64,000 nucleotides of DNA from Halomonas binhaiensis (lineage in GTDB: Bacteria > Pseudomonadota > Gammaproteobacteria > Pseudomonadales > Halomonadaceae), in contig NZ_CP038437.2 in assembly GCF_008329985.2 (NCBI RefSeq), positions 682,001 to 746,000 of the forward strand. Direction: 5' to 3'. The stretch's first letter is position 1; the number at the start of each line of letters is the position of its first letter. Below the pieces are notes generated by a model. The model saw nothing but the letters and a program-made list of their open reading frames with translations, was not told the DNA's origin and searched no databases. Of this stretch, positions 1 to 9,696 are shown piece by piece. The position numbers and the translations under genes are program-made.

Positions 1-2
1 CC

Positions 3-677
3 GATACGCTGTCGCTGACAGGTAGCTGGACACGTAATGACCTTAATCGCGGCATCATGCCTACTGCGGGTAATTACCAGCGTCTGGCCCTGGAACTGGC
101 GGTGCCAGGCAGCGATGCTGAGTACTACAAGGCCCGTGCTGAGGCCAAGCACTTCTTCCCCATAAACGAAGAACAGACATTGTCGCTGAAGTTCAGCGGC
201 CAGCTTGGCTATGCCGACGCCCTCAATTCCAATGATCCTTATCCGTTCTACGAGAACTTCCTGGCCGGGGGGCTTGGCTCGGTGCGTGGTTATACCTCCA
301 ACACCCTGGGGCAGCCGACGACCACGCGCAATGAAGGCGATGATGACACCCTGGGTGGTAACGTTCTGGTCCAGGGAAGCATGGAACTGATCTTCCCCAT
401 GCCTTTTGTTGAAGACAAGCGTTCTGTCCAGCCGTCGCTGTTCGTTGATGCCGGTAATACCTTCCTCACGGAATGCTACGACGTTCTGGAAGGGGATGAG
501 GATCGCCGTGAGTGCAGCTCCGGAGTGGATCTTGGCGACCTGCGCTACAGTGCGGGTGTCGGGGTGTCCTGGCTGACACCGGTGGGACCGCTGACCTTCA
601 GTGTGGCCAAGCCGCTCAACGAGAAGGATGGCGATGATACCCAGGTATTCCAGTTCTCCTTGGGTCAGACGTTCTGA
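3..677 (+). CDS. bamA: Outer membrane protein assembly factor BamA, C-terminal part
   Basis: This is the last 224 codons of an Omp85-family protein; the POTRA domains and start lie left of the window. BamA is the beta-barrel core of the Bam complex that folds and inserts outer-membrane proteins. Visible hallmarks are the NRG..PTAG barrel strand near 45-71, the conserved loop-6 VRGY motif (about 282-293), and the terminal strand ending FQFSLGQTF with the C-terminal aromatic residue typical of Omp85 proteins. An acidic, Cys-containing insertion (CYDVLEGDEDRREC, about 474-515) lies in a late extracellular loop. The stop overlaps the skp start by one base (TGATG), so the two are probably translationally coupled. 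The order bamA-skp-lpxD-fabZ-lpxA-lpxB is the standard gammaproteobacterial one. Confidence 0.97.
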   Translation, partial: DTLSLTGSWTRNDLNRGIMPTAGNYQRLALELAVPGSDAEYYKARAEAKHFFPINEEQTLSLKFSGQLGYADALNSNDPYPFYENFLAGGLGSVRGYTSNTLGQPTTTRNEGDDDTLGGNVLVQGSMELIFPMPFVEDKRSVQPSLFVDAGNTFLTECYDVLEGDEDRRECSSGVDLGDLRYSAGVGVSWLTPVGPLTFSVAKPLNEKDGDDTQVFQFSLGQTF

Positions 678-1201
678 TGCATTTGCTGCGCAGTTTTCCG
701 CACCCCGCCATGTGGCCAGCACTCTTGTTGGCTGGCCTGCTGGCGGGGTGGGCGCCAGCGGCAGCGGCAACCGAGGTGGCGGTTCTTGATTGGCGCAAGG
801 CATTGCTGGACTGCAATGATGCGCGTCAGGAAATGTCCCAGCTGCGTACTAGAGTGGCGGACAAACAGCAGGAAGCGCAGCAGTTGGGGACTGCGCTGGA
901 GAGATTGTCGGCGCGCCTTGAGTCAGATACCACCAGTGATGCTGAAACACATGCGCTGATGCAGGAATTTCAGCAGAAAGGGCAGCGCTTCGATCAATTG
1001 CGCCAGGAAATTCTGGTGGCCCGACAGGCTGCTGAAGAGCGCTTCCTGGCTCGGCTGGAACCCAAGATGGATCAGGCTGTCAATCGCGTCATCGCTCGCC
1101 ATGATGTCGACATTCTGGTCGACCCCAACGGGGTGTTGCACAGTACTCGTGACCTGCCGGATCTGACCGAAGAGGTCACGGCGCTTCTCAATACGTTATG
1201 A
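677..1201 (+). CDS. skp: Periplasmic chaperone Skp/OmpH
   Basis: 174-residue OmpH/Skp-family protein. It has a clear Sec signal peptide of about 30 residues (hydrophobic WPALLLAGLLAGWAP, then an Ala-rich cleavage region). A mature helical domain rich in Gln, Arg and Glu follows, consistent with the coiled-coil tentacles that hold unfolded outer-membrane proteins in the periplasm. The mature start EVAVLDWRKAL corresponds to the short strand that begins Skp family members. The ATG overlaps the bamA stop. Length and position between bamA and lpxD fit Skp. No cysteine pair or enzymatic motif is seen. The assignment rests on family resemblance plus context; primary sequence is poorly conserved in this family. 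Confidence 0.93.
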   Translation: MHLLRSFPHPAMWPALLLAGLLAGWAPAAAATEVAVLDWRKALLDCNDARQEMSQLRTRVADKQQEAQQLGTALERLSARLESDTTSDAETHALMQEFQQKGQRFDQLRQEILVARQAAEERFLARLEPKMDQAVNRVIARHDVDILVDPNGVLHSTRDLPDLTEEVTALLNTL

Positions 1202-1365
1202 TCCTGTTGAGTCGCGTGCGGATGTCCGTTATTTCCGATAGGAATAATCCTCTGCGCCAAGACTGCCGCAAATGATAATTTTATGCATCGACGGTGATCA
1301 GGGTATTGCACCCAGATATGAAACAGTGTTTTCCTAACGGCAATGTCTCCGCTCCACGGGCTCCC

Positions 1366-2421
1366 ATGAAAGATACACGAATACCTCTATCTCTTTCCGA
1401 CATAGCCAACCGTCTAGGCGCTCGCCTGGAGGGTGACGGGGAACGTCGTATCTCTGGATTGGCAACGCTCAAGGATGCAGGGCCGGAAGATATCACTTTC
1501 CTGGCCAACCGGGCCTATCTCAAGGATCTGCCCGGAACGCGTGCCGCCGCAGTGTTGCTGCGTCCTGAAGACAGGGATGCCTGTCCTGTGACGGCCCTGG
1601 TGCTGGATAATCCCTATCTTGGCTATGCTGAGTTGTCGCGCATGCTCGACCCTCTGATCAATGCACAGCCTTCTGGCGTGCATGCCACGGCAGTGGTCGC
1701 CGAAGATGCTGTGCTGGGCCAGGATGTCAGTATTGGCGCCCAAGCAGTCATCGAGTCCGGAGTGGTTCTGGGCGACGGCGTGACCATTGGTCCAGGTTCT
1801 ATAGTCGGGGCTGATAGCCAGATCGGCGAGAACAGTCTGTTGCATGCCAATGCCACCGTTTATCACGGAGTTGTGGTGGGTAAACGAGCTATTCTGCACA
1901 GTGGTTGTGTGATTGGCGGAGATGGTTTCGGTTTTGCCCATGATGGGGCCGGCTGGCGGAAGATTGCCCAGCTTGGTGGCGTTGTGCTGGGCGATGATGT
2001 CGAGGTCGGCAGTTGCTCAAGTATCGACCGTGGAGCCTTGGGCGATACGGTGATTGGCAATGACGTCAAAATCGATAGCCAGGTGCAGATTGCCCATAAC
2101 GTCCATATCGGTGATCACAGTGCCCTGGCCGGTTGTGTCGGCATCGCTGGCTCCACGCAGGTCGGTCGACACTGTATGCTTGGGGGCGGAGTCGGCCTGT
2201 CTGGACACCTGACCATCTGCGATGGGGTCCAGGTGACAGGCATGAGCCTGGTGACCAACTCGATTCTGGAGCCAGGGGTGTATTCATCGGGAACCGGTGC
2301 GATGGAAAACAGCCAGTGGCGACGCAATGCCGTGCGCTTCAAGCAATTGGACAGCATTGCCAAACGCGTCAGTCGACTGGAAAGAATAAGTGGGGAGAAG
2401 GGGGACTCTGGGGCAAGCTGA
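1366..2421 (+). CDS. lpxD: UDP-3-O-(3-hydroxyacyl)glucosamine N-acyltransferase LpxD
   Basis: Third step of lipid A synthesis: transfer of a 3-hydroxyacyl chain from ACP to the 2-amino group of UDP-acyl-glucosamine. The start is set at the ATG encoding MKDTRIPLSL (351 aa). This matches the family N-terminus (E. coli LpxD is 341 aa); an in-frame GTG at 1294 and an ATG at 1318 would add residues not expected in the family. An N-terminal uridine-binding domain (about 1-105) is followed by many hexapeptide repeats of the left-handed beta-helix type (for example VLGDGVTIGPGSIVGADSQI). The catalytic-His region reads QIAHNVHIG, and a C-terminal helical extension binds ACP. Spacing to skp is 164 nt, and the Shine-Dalgarno match is weak. 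Confidence 0.96.
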   Translation: MKDTRIPLSLSDIANRLGARLEGDGERRISGLATLKDAGPEDITFLANRAYLKDLPGTRAAAVLLRPEDRDACPVTALVLDNPYLGYAELSRMLDPLINAQPSGVHATAVVAEDAVLGQDVSIGAQAVIESGVVLGDGVTIGPGSIVGADSQIGENSLLHANATVYHGVVVGKRAILHSGCVIGGDGFGFAHDGAGWRKIAQLGGVVLGDDVEVGSCSSIDRGALGDTVIGNDVKIDSQVQIAHNVHIGDHSALAGCVGIAGSTQVGRHCMLGGGVGLSGHLTICDGVQVTGMSLVTNSILEPGVYSSGTGAMENSQWRRNAVRFKQLDSIAKRVSRLERISGEKGDSGAS

Positions 2422-2444
2422 AAGATCAGCAGCATTTTCCAGGC

Positions 2445-2472
2445 TTGAGGGTCTACCGCTTGCCGGTATAAT
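2445..2472 (+). promoter_or_regulatory. Likely sigma-70 promoter before fabZ
   Basis: TTGAGG (2445-2450), a 16-nt spacer and a perfect TATAAT (2467-2472) lie in the 148-nt lpxD-fabZ gap. The predicted transcript start near 2479 gives a leader of about 90 nt. The gap suggests fabZ-lpxA-lpxB can be transcribed separately from bamA-skp-lpxD. Motif inspection only. Confidence 0.6.
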
Positions 2473-2526
2473 CCTTCGCGCGCCGGGAACAGGTGTCCAG
2501 TGGTAGAGGAACCTTCCACTACGCTG

Positions 2527-2542
2527 CCTTCCTGAGGGAAGG
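2527..2542 (+). other. Small hairpin in the fabZ 5' leader
   Basis: CCTTCC and GGAAGG are perfect complements around a 4-nt loop, 27 nt before the fabZ start. There is no following T run, so it is not a terminator. It may stabilise the leader or be incidental. Confidence 0.35.
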
Positions 2543-2569
2543 ATTTCAGTCATTTCAGAGGTCGCTACG

Positions 2570-3013
2570 ATGGTTATGGACATCAACGAGATTCGCGAAT
2601 ATCTACCCCACCGCTATCCTTTTTTGCTGGTGGACAAGGTCACGGAGTTGACCATCGGTGAGTCCATCGTTGCTTACAAGAACGTCAGCATCAACGAGCC
2701 GTTCTTCAATGGTCATTTTCCCGAACACCCCATCATGCCTGGGGTGTTGGTGATCGAAGCGCTGGCCCAGGCCTGCGGTATCCTGGGTTTCAAGACCGTC
2801 AACAAGCTACCTGCCGACGGTTACGTCTACTATCTGGTAGGCAGCGACAACGTACGTTTCAAGCGTCCGGTGATGCCTGGCGATCGCCTTGAGCTGCGTG
2901 CTCAGGTCGAACGTACCAAGCGCGGTATCTGGAAATTCCAGTGTCGGGCCAGCATCGATGGAGAGGTGGCCTGCGAGGCCGATATCATCTGCGCCGAGAG
3001 GAAGATTGCTTGA
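2570..3013 (+). CDS. fabZ: 3-hydroxyacyl-[ACP] dehydratase FabZ
   Basis: Hot-dog-fold dehydratase that converts (3R)-hydroxyacyl-ACP to trans-2-enoyl-ACP in fatty acid elongation. It shares its substrate pool with LpxA and LpxD. It has 147 residues from ATG 2570; the ATG at 2576 (MDINEI) is an equally plausible start and gives 145. The family signature [13 protein letters not shown] is followed by the catalytic His in [15 protein letters not shown] (about residue 49) and the catalytic Glu in [10 protein letters not shown] (about residue 63). Its TGA overlaps the TTG start of lpxA, so lpxA translation probably depends on fabZ translation. Confidence 0.97.
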   Translation: MVMDINEIREYLPHRYPFLLVDKVTELTIGESIVAYKNVSINEPFFNGHFPEHPIMPGVLVIEALAQACGILGFKTVNKLPADGYVYYLVGSDNVRFKRPVMPGDRLELRAQVERTKRGIWKFQCRASIDGEVACEADIICAERKIA

Positions 3014-3777
3014 TTCATCCGACCGCCATCGTAGACCCCGGCGCGCGCCTGGCCGACGATGTCGAGGTGGGACCGTTCACTGTGATCGGCCCCGACGTCG
3101 AGATCGGTGCTGGCTCCGTTATTGGTCCTCATGTAGTGATCAAGGGACCAACGGTACTGGGGAAACGTACTCGTATCTTCCAGTTTGCCTCCGTAGGGGA
3201 AGACTGCCAGGACAAGAAGTACAACGGTGAGCCCACTCGCCTGGTCATGGGTGATGACAATGTCATTCGTGAAGGCGTGACGCTGCACCGGGGTACGGTT
3301 CAGGATCGCAGTGAAACCACTATTGGTTCACGTAACCTGTTCATGGCCTATGTGCATGTGGGTCATGACTGCGTGATCGGTGACGACTGCATTCTGGCCA
3401 ACCAGGTGACCCTGGCTGGCCATGTTCATGTCGGTGACTTTGCCATCATCGGAGGTTTGTCTGCCGTTCACCAATTCTGTCATTTTGGTACTCATGCCAT
3501 GGCAGGAGGTGGCTCGATCATCACCAAGGACACTCCAGCCTATGTGATGATCAACGGTAGCCCGGCAGCCGCCCATGGTCTCAACCTCGTAGGCCTCAAG
3601 CGCCGAGGCTTCTCCTCCGAAGCCATTCGCTCTCTGAACGAGAGCTACAAGCTGGTCTATCGCCAAGGGCTGACAGTGGATCAGGCCCTGGGAGAAATCC
3701 GCTCGCGCTTTTCTTTACCTGAGACGGAAGTCTTTGCCGCCTCCATTGAGTCATCAACTCGAGGAATCACCCGCTGA
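3010..3777 (+). CDS. lpxA: Acyl-[ACP]-UDP-N-acetylglucosamine O-acyltransferase LpxA (TTG start)
   Basis: First step of lipid A synthesis: 3-hydroxyacyl transfer to UDP-GlcNAc. A TTG at 3010 overlapping the fabZ stop is chosen as start. It has GAGAGGAAG at 2997-3005 as ribosome site and gives 255 residues beginning [12 protein letters not shown], the expected family N-terminus. No ATG is suitably placed; frame upstream of it runs inside fabZ. Hexapeptide repeats fill residues 1-180. The catalytic His (equivalent to E. coli His125) is about residue 119 in HVGHDC. The C-terminus [16 protein letters not shown] is the usual helical domain. E. coli LpxA is 262 aa. Confidence 0.96.
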   Translation: MIHPTAIVDPGARLADDVEVGPFTVIGPDVEIGAGSVIGPHVVIKGPTVLGKRTRIFQFASVGEDCQDKKYNGEPTRLVMGDDNVIREGVTLHRGTVQDRSETTIGSRNLFMAYVHVGHDCVIGDDCILANQVTLAGHVHVGDFAIIGGLSAVHQFCHFGTHAMAGGGSIITKDTPAYVMINGSPAAAHGLNLVGLKRRGFSSEAIRSLNESYKLVYRQGLTVDQALGEIRSRFSLPETEVFAASIESSTRGITR

Positions 3778-3796
3778 TGACGGGGGAGTCTCTATT

Positions 3797-5056
3797 GTGA
3801 GCAACCCTGCCTGCGTTGGAGATACCCAAATGGCCGCGGCTCGCACGCCGCGGCGCATTTATCTGGTTGCGGGAGAACTCTCCGGCGATATCTTGGGCGC
3901 CAGTCTGATGCGTGCTCTCAAGGCACGTTACCCTGAAGCCGAGTTTCGTGGACTGGGTGGGCCGCGTATGCAGGCTGAAGGTATTCACTCGCTGTTTCCG
4001 CTTGAAGTATTGTCTGTCATGGGGCTAGTGGAGGTGCTCAAGCATCTGCCTGAACTGTTCCGTGTACGGCGAACCTTGCGTGAGGATGCTCTGGCCTGGC
4101 AGCCAGACATCATGCTTGGCATTGATGCGCCTGACTTCAATCTTGGCCTGGAACGTCAGTTGCGACAGGCTGGCATCACCACTGCGCATTACGTCAGTCC
4201 ATCGGTCTGGGCTTGGCGCCAGGGACGAGTGAAAGGCATCGCCAGGTCGGTGGATGCGATGCTGACCTTTCTGCCTTTCGAGGCAGAATTCTATGTCGAT
4301 CACAAGGTGCCCGTCGCTTTTGTCGGCCACCCTTTGGCTGATGAGCTGCCGCTGGGCGGCGATAATGACCGCCAAGAGGCACGTGCGGCCTTGCAGCTTG
4401 AAGAAGCCGGAGGAGGAGAAGTTGGCGAAGTGCTGGCGCTTCTGCCTGGTTCACGGCGCAACGAGATTCGCTTCATGGGCGCGACGTTCCTCGATGCTGC
4501 TCAGCGTCTGGTCGAAGAGCGCCCTGAGCTGCTGGTGTTGATCCCTGCTGCAACACCAGAGCGACGTGTCCAGCTTGAAACGCTCCTGGCTGAGCGTCCC
4601 GCGCTTCAGGGGCGGGCTGTATTGCTGGATGGCCAGGCACGTGAAGCCATGCTGGCCAGTGATGTGGTGTTGTTGGCCTCCGGCACTGCGGCTCTGGAAG
4701 CCATGCTGTGTCACCGTTCGATGCTGGTAGGTTATCGCATGGCGCCCATGACCCACACCATTGCGAAGTTCATGGTCAAAACACAGTGGATTTCGTTACC
4801 GAACTTGATTGCACAGGAATCTCTGGTACCAGAGCTGATTCAGGATGAGGCTTCAGTGGAAGCGATCAGTGCGCGTCTTTCTGCCATGCTTGACGATGAC
4901 CAGGGACGAGCGAATCTGGAGGCGCGATTCAGCGAGATGCACCGGATACTTCAGCGGGATGCCAGCCGTCGCGCAGTGGATGCCATTGAGGCGTTGGTAG
5001 CTGGCCGTGAGCTGCCTGCCAGCGTGTTGCCTGACGTGCTGAGAGAGACGCGCTGA
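3797..5056 (+). CDS. lpxB: Lipid-A-disaccharide synthase LpxB (GTG start)
   Basis: GT-B glycosyltransferase (GT19) that condenses UDP-2,3-diacylglucosamine with lipid X to form the tetraacyl disaccharide of lipid A at the inner membrane. The start is placed at GTG 3797, preceded by GGGGAG (3782-3787) at about 9-nt spacing, giving 419 aa. ATG 3830 is the alternative and begins nearer the conserved core (IYLVAGELSGD). Conserved blocks include SGDILGA, GPRMQAEG, GIDAPDFN, HYVSPSVWAWRQ, LLPGSR and ASGTAALE. It follows lpxA after 19 nt. It has an acidic Glu/Gly-rich insertion near residue 210 relative to E. coli. Confidence 0.95.
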   Translation: MSNPACVGDTQMAAARTPRRIYLVAGELSGDILGASLMRALKARYPEAEFRGLGGPRMQAEGIHSLFPLEVLSVMGLVEVLKHLPELFRVRRTLREDALAWQPDIMLGIDAPDFNLGLERQLRQAGITTAHYVSPSVWAWRQGRVKGIARSVDAMLTFLPFEAEFYVDHKVPVAFVGHPLADELPLGGDNDRQEARAALQLEEAGGGEVGEVLALLPGSRRNEIRFMGATFLDAAQRLVEERPELLVLIPAATPERRVQLETLLAERPALQGRAVLLDGQAREAMLASDVVLLASGTAALEAMLCHRSMLVGYRMAPMTHTIAKFMVKTQWISLPNLIAQESLVPELIQDEASVEAISARLSAMLDDDQGRANLEARFSEMHRILQRDASRRAVDAIEALVAGRELPASVLPDVLRETR

Positions 5057-5083
5057 GAAAAATGGATAAGGAGCGTTTCTGGA

Positions 5084-5755
5084 ATGGCTGAGGGTGGAAT
5101 GGCTGGAGATAGCAGGAAACGATCAACCAAGACCTTGCCGGGAAAGGCTCGCAAGGCATTGCCAGAGCTGGTGGTGGATTATCAGGGAAACCTGCTGGCC
5201 GGAGTTGATGAGGTAGGTCGCGGTCCTTTGGTTGGTGCGGTGGTGGCTGCTGCCGTGATTCTCGACCCAGCACGTCCGATTGATGGCCTGGCCGATTCCA
5301 AGGTTCTCAGTGCCAAGCGACGAGAGGCACTGGACGCACAGATTCGCGAACAGGCATTGGCCTGGTGTATTGCAGAGGCCTCACCGGCAGAGATTGACAG
5401 TTTGAACATCTACCATGCGACCCATCTGGCCATGCGCCGGGCTATCGATGGCCTGAGCGTGGTACCGGAATATCTGCTGGTGGACGGTAATCGCCTGCCC
5501 GGGCATCATATTCCTGGCCAGGCAGTGGTAAAGGGTGATGCCCGTCATAGTGCTATCGCGGCGGCCTCGATCCTGGCCAAGGTGGCTCGGGATGCAGCTA
5601 TGCAAGCTCTGGACGCCCATCATCCCGACTATGGTTTTGCGCGTCACAAGGGTTACCCGACACCAGAACACCTGGCTGTTCTGGAGCGCCTGGGGCCACT
5701 GCCCGAACATCGTCGCTCCTTCGCTCCGGTCAAGCGGCAGTTGGCTCTGTTCTAA
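5084..5755 (+). CDS. rnhB: Ribonuclease HII
   Basis: RNase HII cuts the RNA strand of RNA-DNA hybrids and starts removal of single ribonucleotides from DNA. The start ATG 5084 has AAGGAG at 5068-5073 (10-nt spacing); an ATG at 5099 is possible. The catalytic signature VDEVGRGPL begins at residue 41 with Asp42 and Glu43. The C-terminal [12 protein letters not shown] and SFAPVK segments are typical. The length of 223 aa exceeds the usual near-200 because of a basic 35-residue N-terminal tail ([15 protein letters not shown]). It sits between lpxB and dnaE as in E. coli. Confidence 0.95.
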   Translation: MAEGGMAGDSRKRSTKTLPGKARKALPELVVDYQGNLLAGVDEVGRGPLVGAVVAAAVILDPARPIDGLADSKVLSAKRREALDAQIREQALAWCIAEASPAEIDSLNIYHATHLAMRRAIDGLSVVPEYLLVDGNRLPGHHIPGQAVVKGDARHSAIAAASILAKVARDAAMQALDAHHPDYGFARHKGYPTPEHLAVLERLGPLPEHRRSFAPVKRQLALF

Positions 5756-5760
5756 GTTAT

Positions 5761-5799
5761 AAGTACAGGTTGTAAATACAGGTTGTAAGTACAGGTTGT
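5761..5799. repeat. Tandem repeat, 3 x 13 bp, after rnhB
   Basis: Three consecutive copies of AAGTACAGGTTGT (the middle copy has A for G at position 3) start 6 nt after the rnhB stop. The gap to dnaE is 195 nt. No hairpin or gene is seen in the rest of the gap. One of several short tandem duplications found in gaps across this window. Confidence 0.9.
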
Positions 5800-5950
5800 A
5801 AGCACATTTGGCTGTGCAGAAATGCGCAGCAATGAGTCCGAATCGTTCTGACGCTGGACCTACTCGGGTCGTCGCCACATTTTGTTGTTGCCATGCTGTC
5901 GTGACACTACTGACGCGTGGTCCTTTGTTTTCTTGAGGTTGTGCATTCTC

Positions 5951-8900
5951 ATGTCCGTTCCCTTCGTTCATCTGCGCGTCCATAGTGAGTTTTCCCTGGT
6001 CGACGGCCTGGTGCGACTCAAGCCATATATCAAGGCAGGAGCGGAGTTGGGGATGCCTGCGCTGGCGTTGACCGACGACTCGAACCTGTTTGCCCTGGTC
6101 AAGTTCTACAATGGCGTCCAAGGTGCCGGCATGAAGCCGATCATCGGCGCCGACCTGTGGCTGCATAACGTTCATGATGAAAGCCACCCCTATCGAGTGA
6201 CGTTGCTGGCGATGAACGATACCGGCTACCGCAATCTGACGGAGCTGATTTCGCGAGGCTGGCAGGAAGGGCAACATCAAGACCAGGCGATTCTGCAAAA
6301 GTCCTGGATCATGGCACAAAGTGAAGGATTGATTGCCCTCTCCGGCGGGCGTGAGGGGGAAATCGGTCGTCACCTGCTCAGTGACCACCATGGCGAAGCC
6401 CGGAGCCTGTTGGAAGAGTGGAGTAGTGCCTTTCCGGGGCGCTTCTACCTGGAGCTGACCCGCACCGGGCGACCGCTGGAAGAGGACTGTGTGCATGCTT
6501 GCGTGGCCCTGGCCATGGAAACGGACACTCCAGTGGTGGCGACCAATGATGTGCGCTTTCTCTCTCGTGAGGACTTCTGGGTTCACGAGACACGTGTTTC
6601 CATCGGCGAGGGCATGAGTCTGGAAGACCCGCGCCGTGAGCGACGCTATACCGAGGAGCAATACCTCAAGAGCCCGCAGGAGATGACGGAGCTGTTCTCC
6701 GATATTCCCGAGGCGATCGAAAACAGCGTCATGATTGCCGCGCGCTGTAATGTCAATGTGCGCCTTGGGGAAATTTTCTTGCCGGAGTATGGCATTCCTG
6801 AAGGCATGACCCAGGACGAGTTCTTTCGCAAGATCTCCCATGATGGCCTGACGGAGCGCATGGATGCCCTGTATCCCGTAGCTCAGCACCCGCGGGATAC
6901 AGAGGAGTGGGCAGAAAAGGAAAAGGTGTACCGCGAGCGGTTGGATTTTGAGCTCAATATCATTCTGCAGATGGGGTTCCCTGGCTATTTCCTGATCGTG
7001 ATGGACTTCATCCAGTGGGCCAAGGACAACGATGTCCCGGTGGGGCCTGGGCGAGGCTCGGGTGCGGGCTCTCTGGTGGCTTATGCCCAGAAGATCACTG
7101 ATCTTGATCCCATTCAGTACGACCTGCTGTTCGAGCGCTTCCTCAACCCGGAACGTGTCTCCATGCCTGACTTCGACGTCGACTTCTGCATGGAAAAACG
7201 TGACCGGGTGATCAACTATGTGGCCGAGCGCTATGGCCGCGATGCTGTTTCTCAGATCGTCACTTTCGGCACCATGGCGGCCAAGGCAGTGGTGCGTGAT
7301 GTGGCCCGTGCCCAGGGCAAGCCCTATTCCCTGGGAGACAAGCTATCCAAGCTGATTCCCTTTGAAGTCGGCATGACCCTGGCCAAGGCCATCGAGCAGG
7401 AGCCGCAGCTCAAGGAGTTCATCGAGGTCGATGAAGATGCCCAGGAAATCTGGGAAATGGCTGTCAAGCTCGAAGGCATTACCCGAGGGACCGGTAAGCA
7501 TGCTGGTGGCGTGGTGATCGCCCCTACAAAGCTGACCGACTTCGCTCCGCTGTTGTGTGATGAAGATGGCCGTGGCCTGGTGGTGCAGTTCGACAAGAAT
7601 GACATCGAAAGTGCTGGTCTGGTCAAGTTCGACTTTCTTGGTCTGCGTACTCTGACCATCATCGACTGGGCTCTGGAAATGGTGGACAAGGTACGTGCCA
7701 CCGAAGGGCGAGAGCCACTGAATATCGACACCATTCCACTGGATGATGCCAAGACCTTCGACATGCTCAAGAAGGCAGAGACCACGGCAGTCTTCCAGCT
7801 TGAATCCCGAGGCATGAAGGAGCTGATCAAGCGTCTGCTGCCGGACTCGCTGGAAGACATGATCGCCCTGGTGGCGTTGTTCCGTCCTGGTCCGCTGCAG
7901 TCAGGGATGGTCGATGACTTCATCAACCGTAAGCATCGACGTGCCGAACTCGCATATCCACATCCTGATTATCAGCATGAATCTCTGATACCTGTCCTGA
8001 CGCCCACTTATGGCATCATCCTGTATCAGGAGCAGGTCATGCAGATTGCCCAGGTGATGGCGGGGTATAGCCTGGGCCAGGCAGACCTCCTGCGACGGGC
8101 CATGGGCAAGAAGAAGCCCGAGGAGATGGCCAAGCAGCGTAGTGGCTTCATGGAAGGTTGCCAGGCCAACGGCATCGATGCGGATCTGGCCGGCAACATC
8201 TTCGACCTGGTGGAGAAGTTTGCCGGTTACGGCTTCAATAAATCCCACTCTGCTGCTTACGCTCTGGTGTCCTATCAGACGGCCTGGCTCAAGGCTCATT
8301 ATCCTGGCCCCTTCATGGCAGCGGTCATGTCCACGGAAATGGACAACCTCGATAAGGTGGTACCACTGATCGAGGAGTGCCGTAACCTGCGCCTCACCGT
8401 GACGCCACCAGACGTCAATGTCGGCGGTTACAAGTTCACTGTGGATGACGAGGGCAGGGTAGTGTATGGCCTGGGGGCCATCCGCGGAGTCGGTGAAGGC
8501 CCCATTGGCGCCATCGTCGAGGCGCGCAGTACAGATGGTCCGTTCAAGGATCTGTTCGATTTCTGTCGCCGTATCGATCCCAAACGCATGAACAAGCGCA
8601 CCCTGGAAGCACTGATTCGTTCAGGCGCTCTGGATCGTCTGGGGCCCAATCGTGCAGTACTGAGTGCGTCCCTGGATGATGCACTGAAAGCTGCGGCGCA
8701 GAATCATCAGAACCAGAATGCCGGGATGATGGATCTGTTCGGTGATGCTTTCGCTGCGGCGGCGGAAGATGATGAAGCCGACCCCTATGAAAGCTATCTT
8801 CGCGTGCGCGAGTGGACGGATCGAGAGCGCCTGGCGGGAGAAAAGGACACACTGGGCCTTTACCTCACTGGCCATCCTATCGATGAGTATGAAGAGGAAC

Positions 8901-9460
8901 TGTCGCGCTTCGTTTCCACGCGTATCGCTGACCTCAAGCCTTCTCGGGAGTCCCAGCGAGTGGCAGGCCTGGTAGTGGGCATGCGGACGATGAAGTCCAA
9001 GCGCGGCGATACCATGGCCTTTCTCACCCTGGACGATCGCACTGGTCGCATCGAAGCCTCATTGTTTGGCGAATTGTTCGATAGCGTGCGCCAACAGCTC
9101 GATAGTGCCGAGGTGTTGATCATCGAAGGTGAAGTATCCAGTGACGACTATTCTGGCGGATTGCGTTTGCGTGGCAAGGAAGTCACGCCAATGGTGGAAG
9201 CGCGGGGACGCTTTGCCCAGGCTGTTGAGGTATCGGTGGATGGGCGTCAGGCCAATGGCAAGTTGATCAACAGCTTGCACCAGAGCTTGGTTCCGCATTG
9301 CAACGACCAGGGGCTGCCGGTGCGGCTGCGTTACCGAAATCAGGAAGCTTCAGGCTGGCTGGAGTTTGATGAGCAGTGGCGTGTCACGCCATCCGATGAT
9401 CTGCTGATCGCGTTACGTGAGGTCGAAGGCCAGGATGGCGTAAGGCTCAAGTATCGCTGA
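5951..9460 (+). CDS. dnaE: DNA polymerase III subunit alpha
   Basis: Replicative polymerase catalytic subunit, C-family. The start ATG 5951 ([19 protein letters not shown]) gives 1169 aa against 1160 in E. coli. In order: PHP domain (residues about 1-280) beginning [10 protein letters not shown]; polymerase core with [14 protein letters not shown] and the catalytic acidic motif [12 protein letters not shown]; fingers with the GYGFNKSHS segment; tandem helix-hairpin-helix region; and an OB-fold near residue 1000 ([16 protein letters not shown]). A terminal domain contacts tau. The internal clamp-binding region contains GMMDLFGD (about residue 925), like a beta-clamp motif. The neighbours rnhB and accA are conserved. 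Confidence 0.98.
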   Translation: MSVPFVHLRVHSEFSLVDGLVRLKPYIKAGAELGMPALALTDDSNLFALVKFYNGVQGAGMKPIIGADLWLHNVHDESHPYRVTLLAMNDTGYRNLTELISRGWQEGQHQDQAILQKSWIMAQSEGLIALSGGREGEIGRHLLSDHHGEARSLLEEWSSAFPGRFYLELTRTGRPLEEDCVHACVALAMETDTPVVATNDVRFLSREDFWVHETRVSIGEGMSLEDPRRERRYTEEQYLKSPQEMTELFSDIPEAIENSVMIAARCNVNVRLGEIFLPEYGIPEGMTQDEFFRKISHDGLTERMDALYPVAQHPRDTEEWAEKEKVYRERLDFELNIILQMGFPGYFLIVMDFIQWAKDNDVPVGPGRGSGAGSLVAYAQKITDLDPIQYDLLFERFLNPERVSMPDFDVDFCMEKRDRVINYVAERYGRDAVSQIVTFGTMAAKAVVRDVARAQGKPYSLGDKLSKLIPFEVGMTLAKAIEQEPQLKEFIEVDEDAQEIWEMAVKLEGITRGTGKHAGGVVIAPTKLTDFAPLLCDEDGRGLVVQFDKNDIESAGLVKFDFLGLRTLTIIDWALEMVDKVRATEGREPLNIDTIPLDDAKTFDMLKKAETTAVFQLESRGMKELIKRLLPDSLEDMIALVALFRPGPLQSGMVDDFINRKHRRAELAYPHPDYQHESLIPVLTPTYGIILYQEQVMQIAQVMAGYSLGQADLLRRAMGKKKPEEMAKQRSGFMEGCQANGIDADLAGNIFDLVEKFAGYGFNKSHSAAYALVSYQTAWLKAHYPGPFMAAVMSTEMDNLDKVVPLIEECRNLRLTVTPPDVNVGGYKFTVDDEGRVVYGLGAIRGVGEGPIGAIVEARSTDGPFKDLFDFCRRIDPKRMNKRTLEALIRSGALDRLGPNRAVLSASLDDALKAAAQNHQNQNAGMMDLFGDAFAAAAEDDEADPYESYLRVREWTDRERLAGEKDTLGLYLTGHPIDEYEEELSRFVSTRIADLKPSRESQRVAGLVVGMRTMKSKRGDTMAFLTLDDRTGRIEASLFGELFDSVRQQLDSAEVLIIEGEVSSDDYSGGLRLRGKEVTPMVEARGRFAQAVEVSVDGRQANGKLINSLHQSLVPHCNDQGLPVRLRYRNQEASGWLEFDEQWRVTPSDDLLIALREVEGQDGVRLKYR

Positions 9461-9468
9461 ACGGTAGA

Positions 9469-9480
9469 ATGGAGCTCCAT
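9469..9480. other. 12-bp palindrome after dnaE
   Basis: ATGGAGCTCCAT is a perfect palindrome 8 nt downstream of the dnaE stop. There is no T tract, so a terminator role is unlikely. The 236-nt gap to accA shows nothing else firm. Confidence 0.35.
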
Positions 9481-9696
9481 GCAGGCAAAACCTGGGTTGA
9501 GCACCCCTTGTGTTGAATAAGCCATGGGGGCATGACTCTCGATGGTTGCTGCATCTGCATCAGGATTCCTTATTGTGTAGAGTCTGTTACCTTGCGTGGC
9601 CCTGTCAGGGTGCGATAATGCACCCCAATTTATTTTTGCCATGGGTAGACATCCGATTCGTCATGTCTGCCTTTCGATGACTACAAGGCGTTGCCC

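Noticed and set aside
1294..1365. GTG-initiated 24-residue extension of LpxD
   Set aside because: The family N-terminus matches MKDTRIPLSL, and no ribosome site favours the upstream codon.
5754..5830. Possible CRISPR-like array at the 13-bp repeats after rnhB
   Set aside because: Units are contiguous with no spacers and far too short.
5381..6889. 502-codon antisense frame over rnhB and dnaE
   Set aside because: Shadow of well-supported genes on the other strand; no ribosome site, domain or conserved motif. Long antisense frames are common at this base composition.
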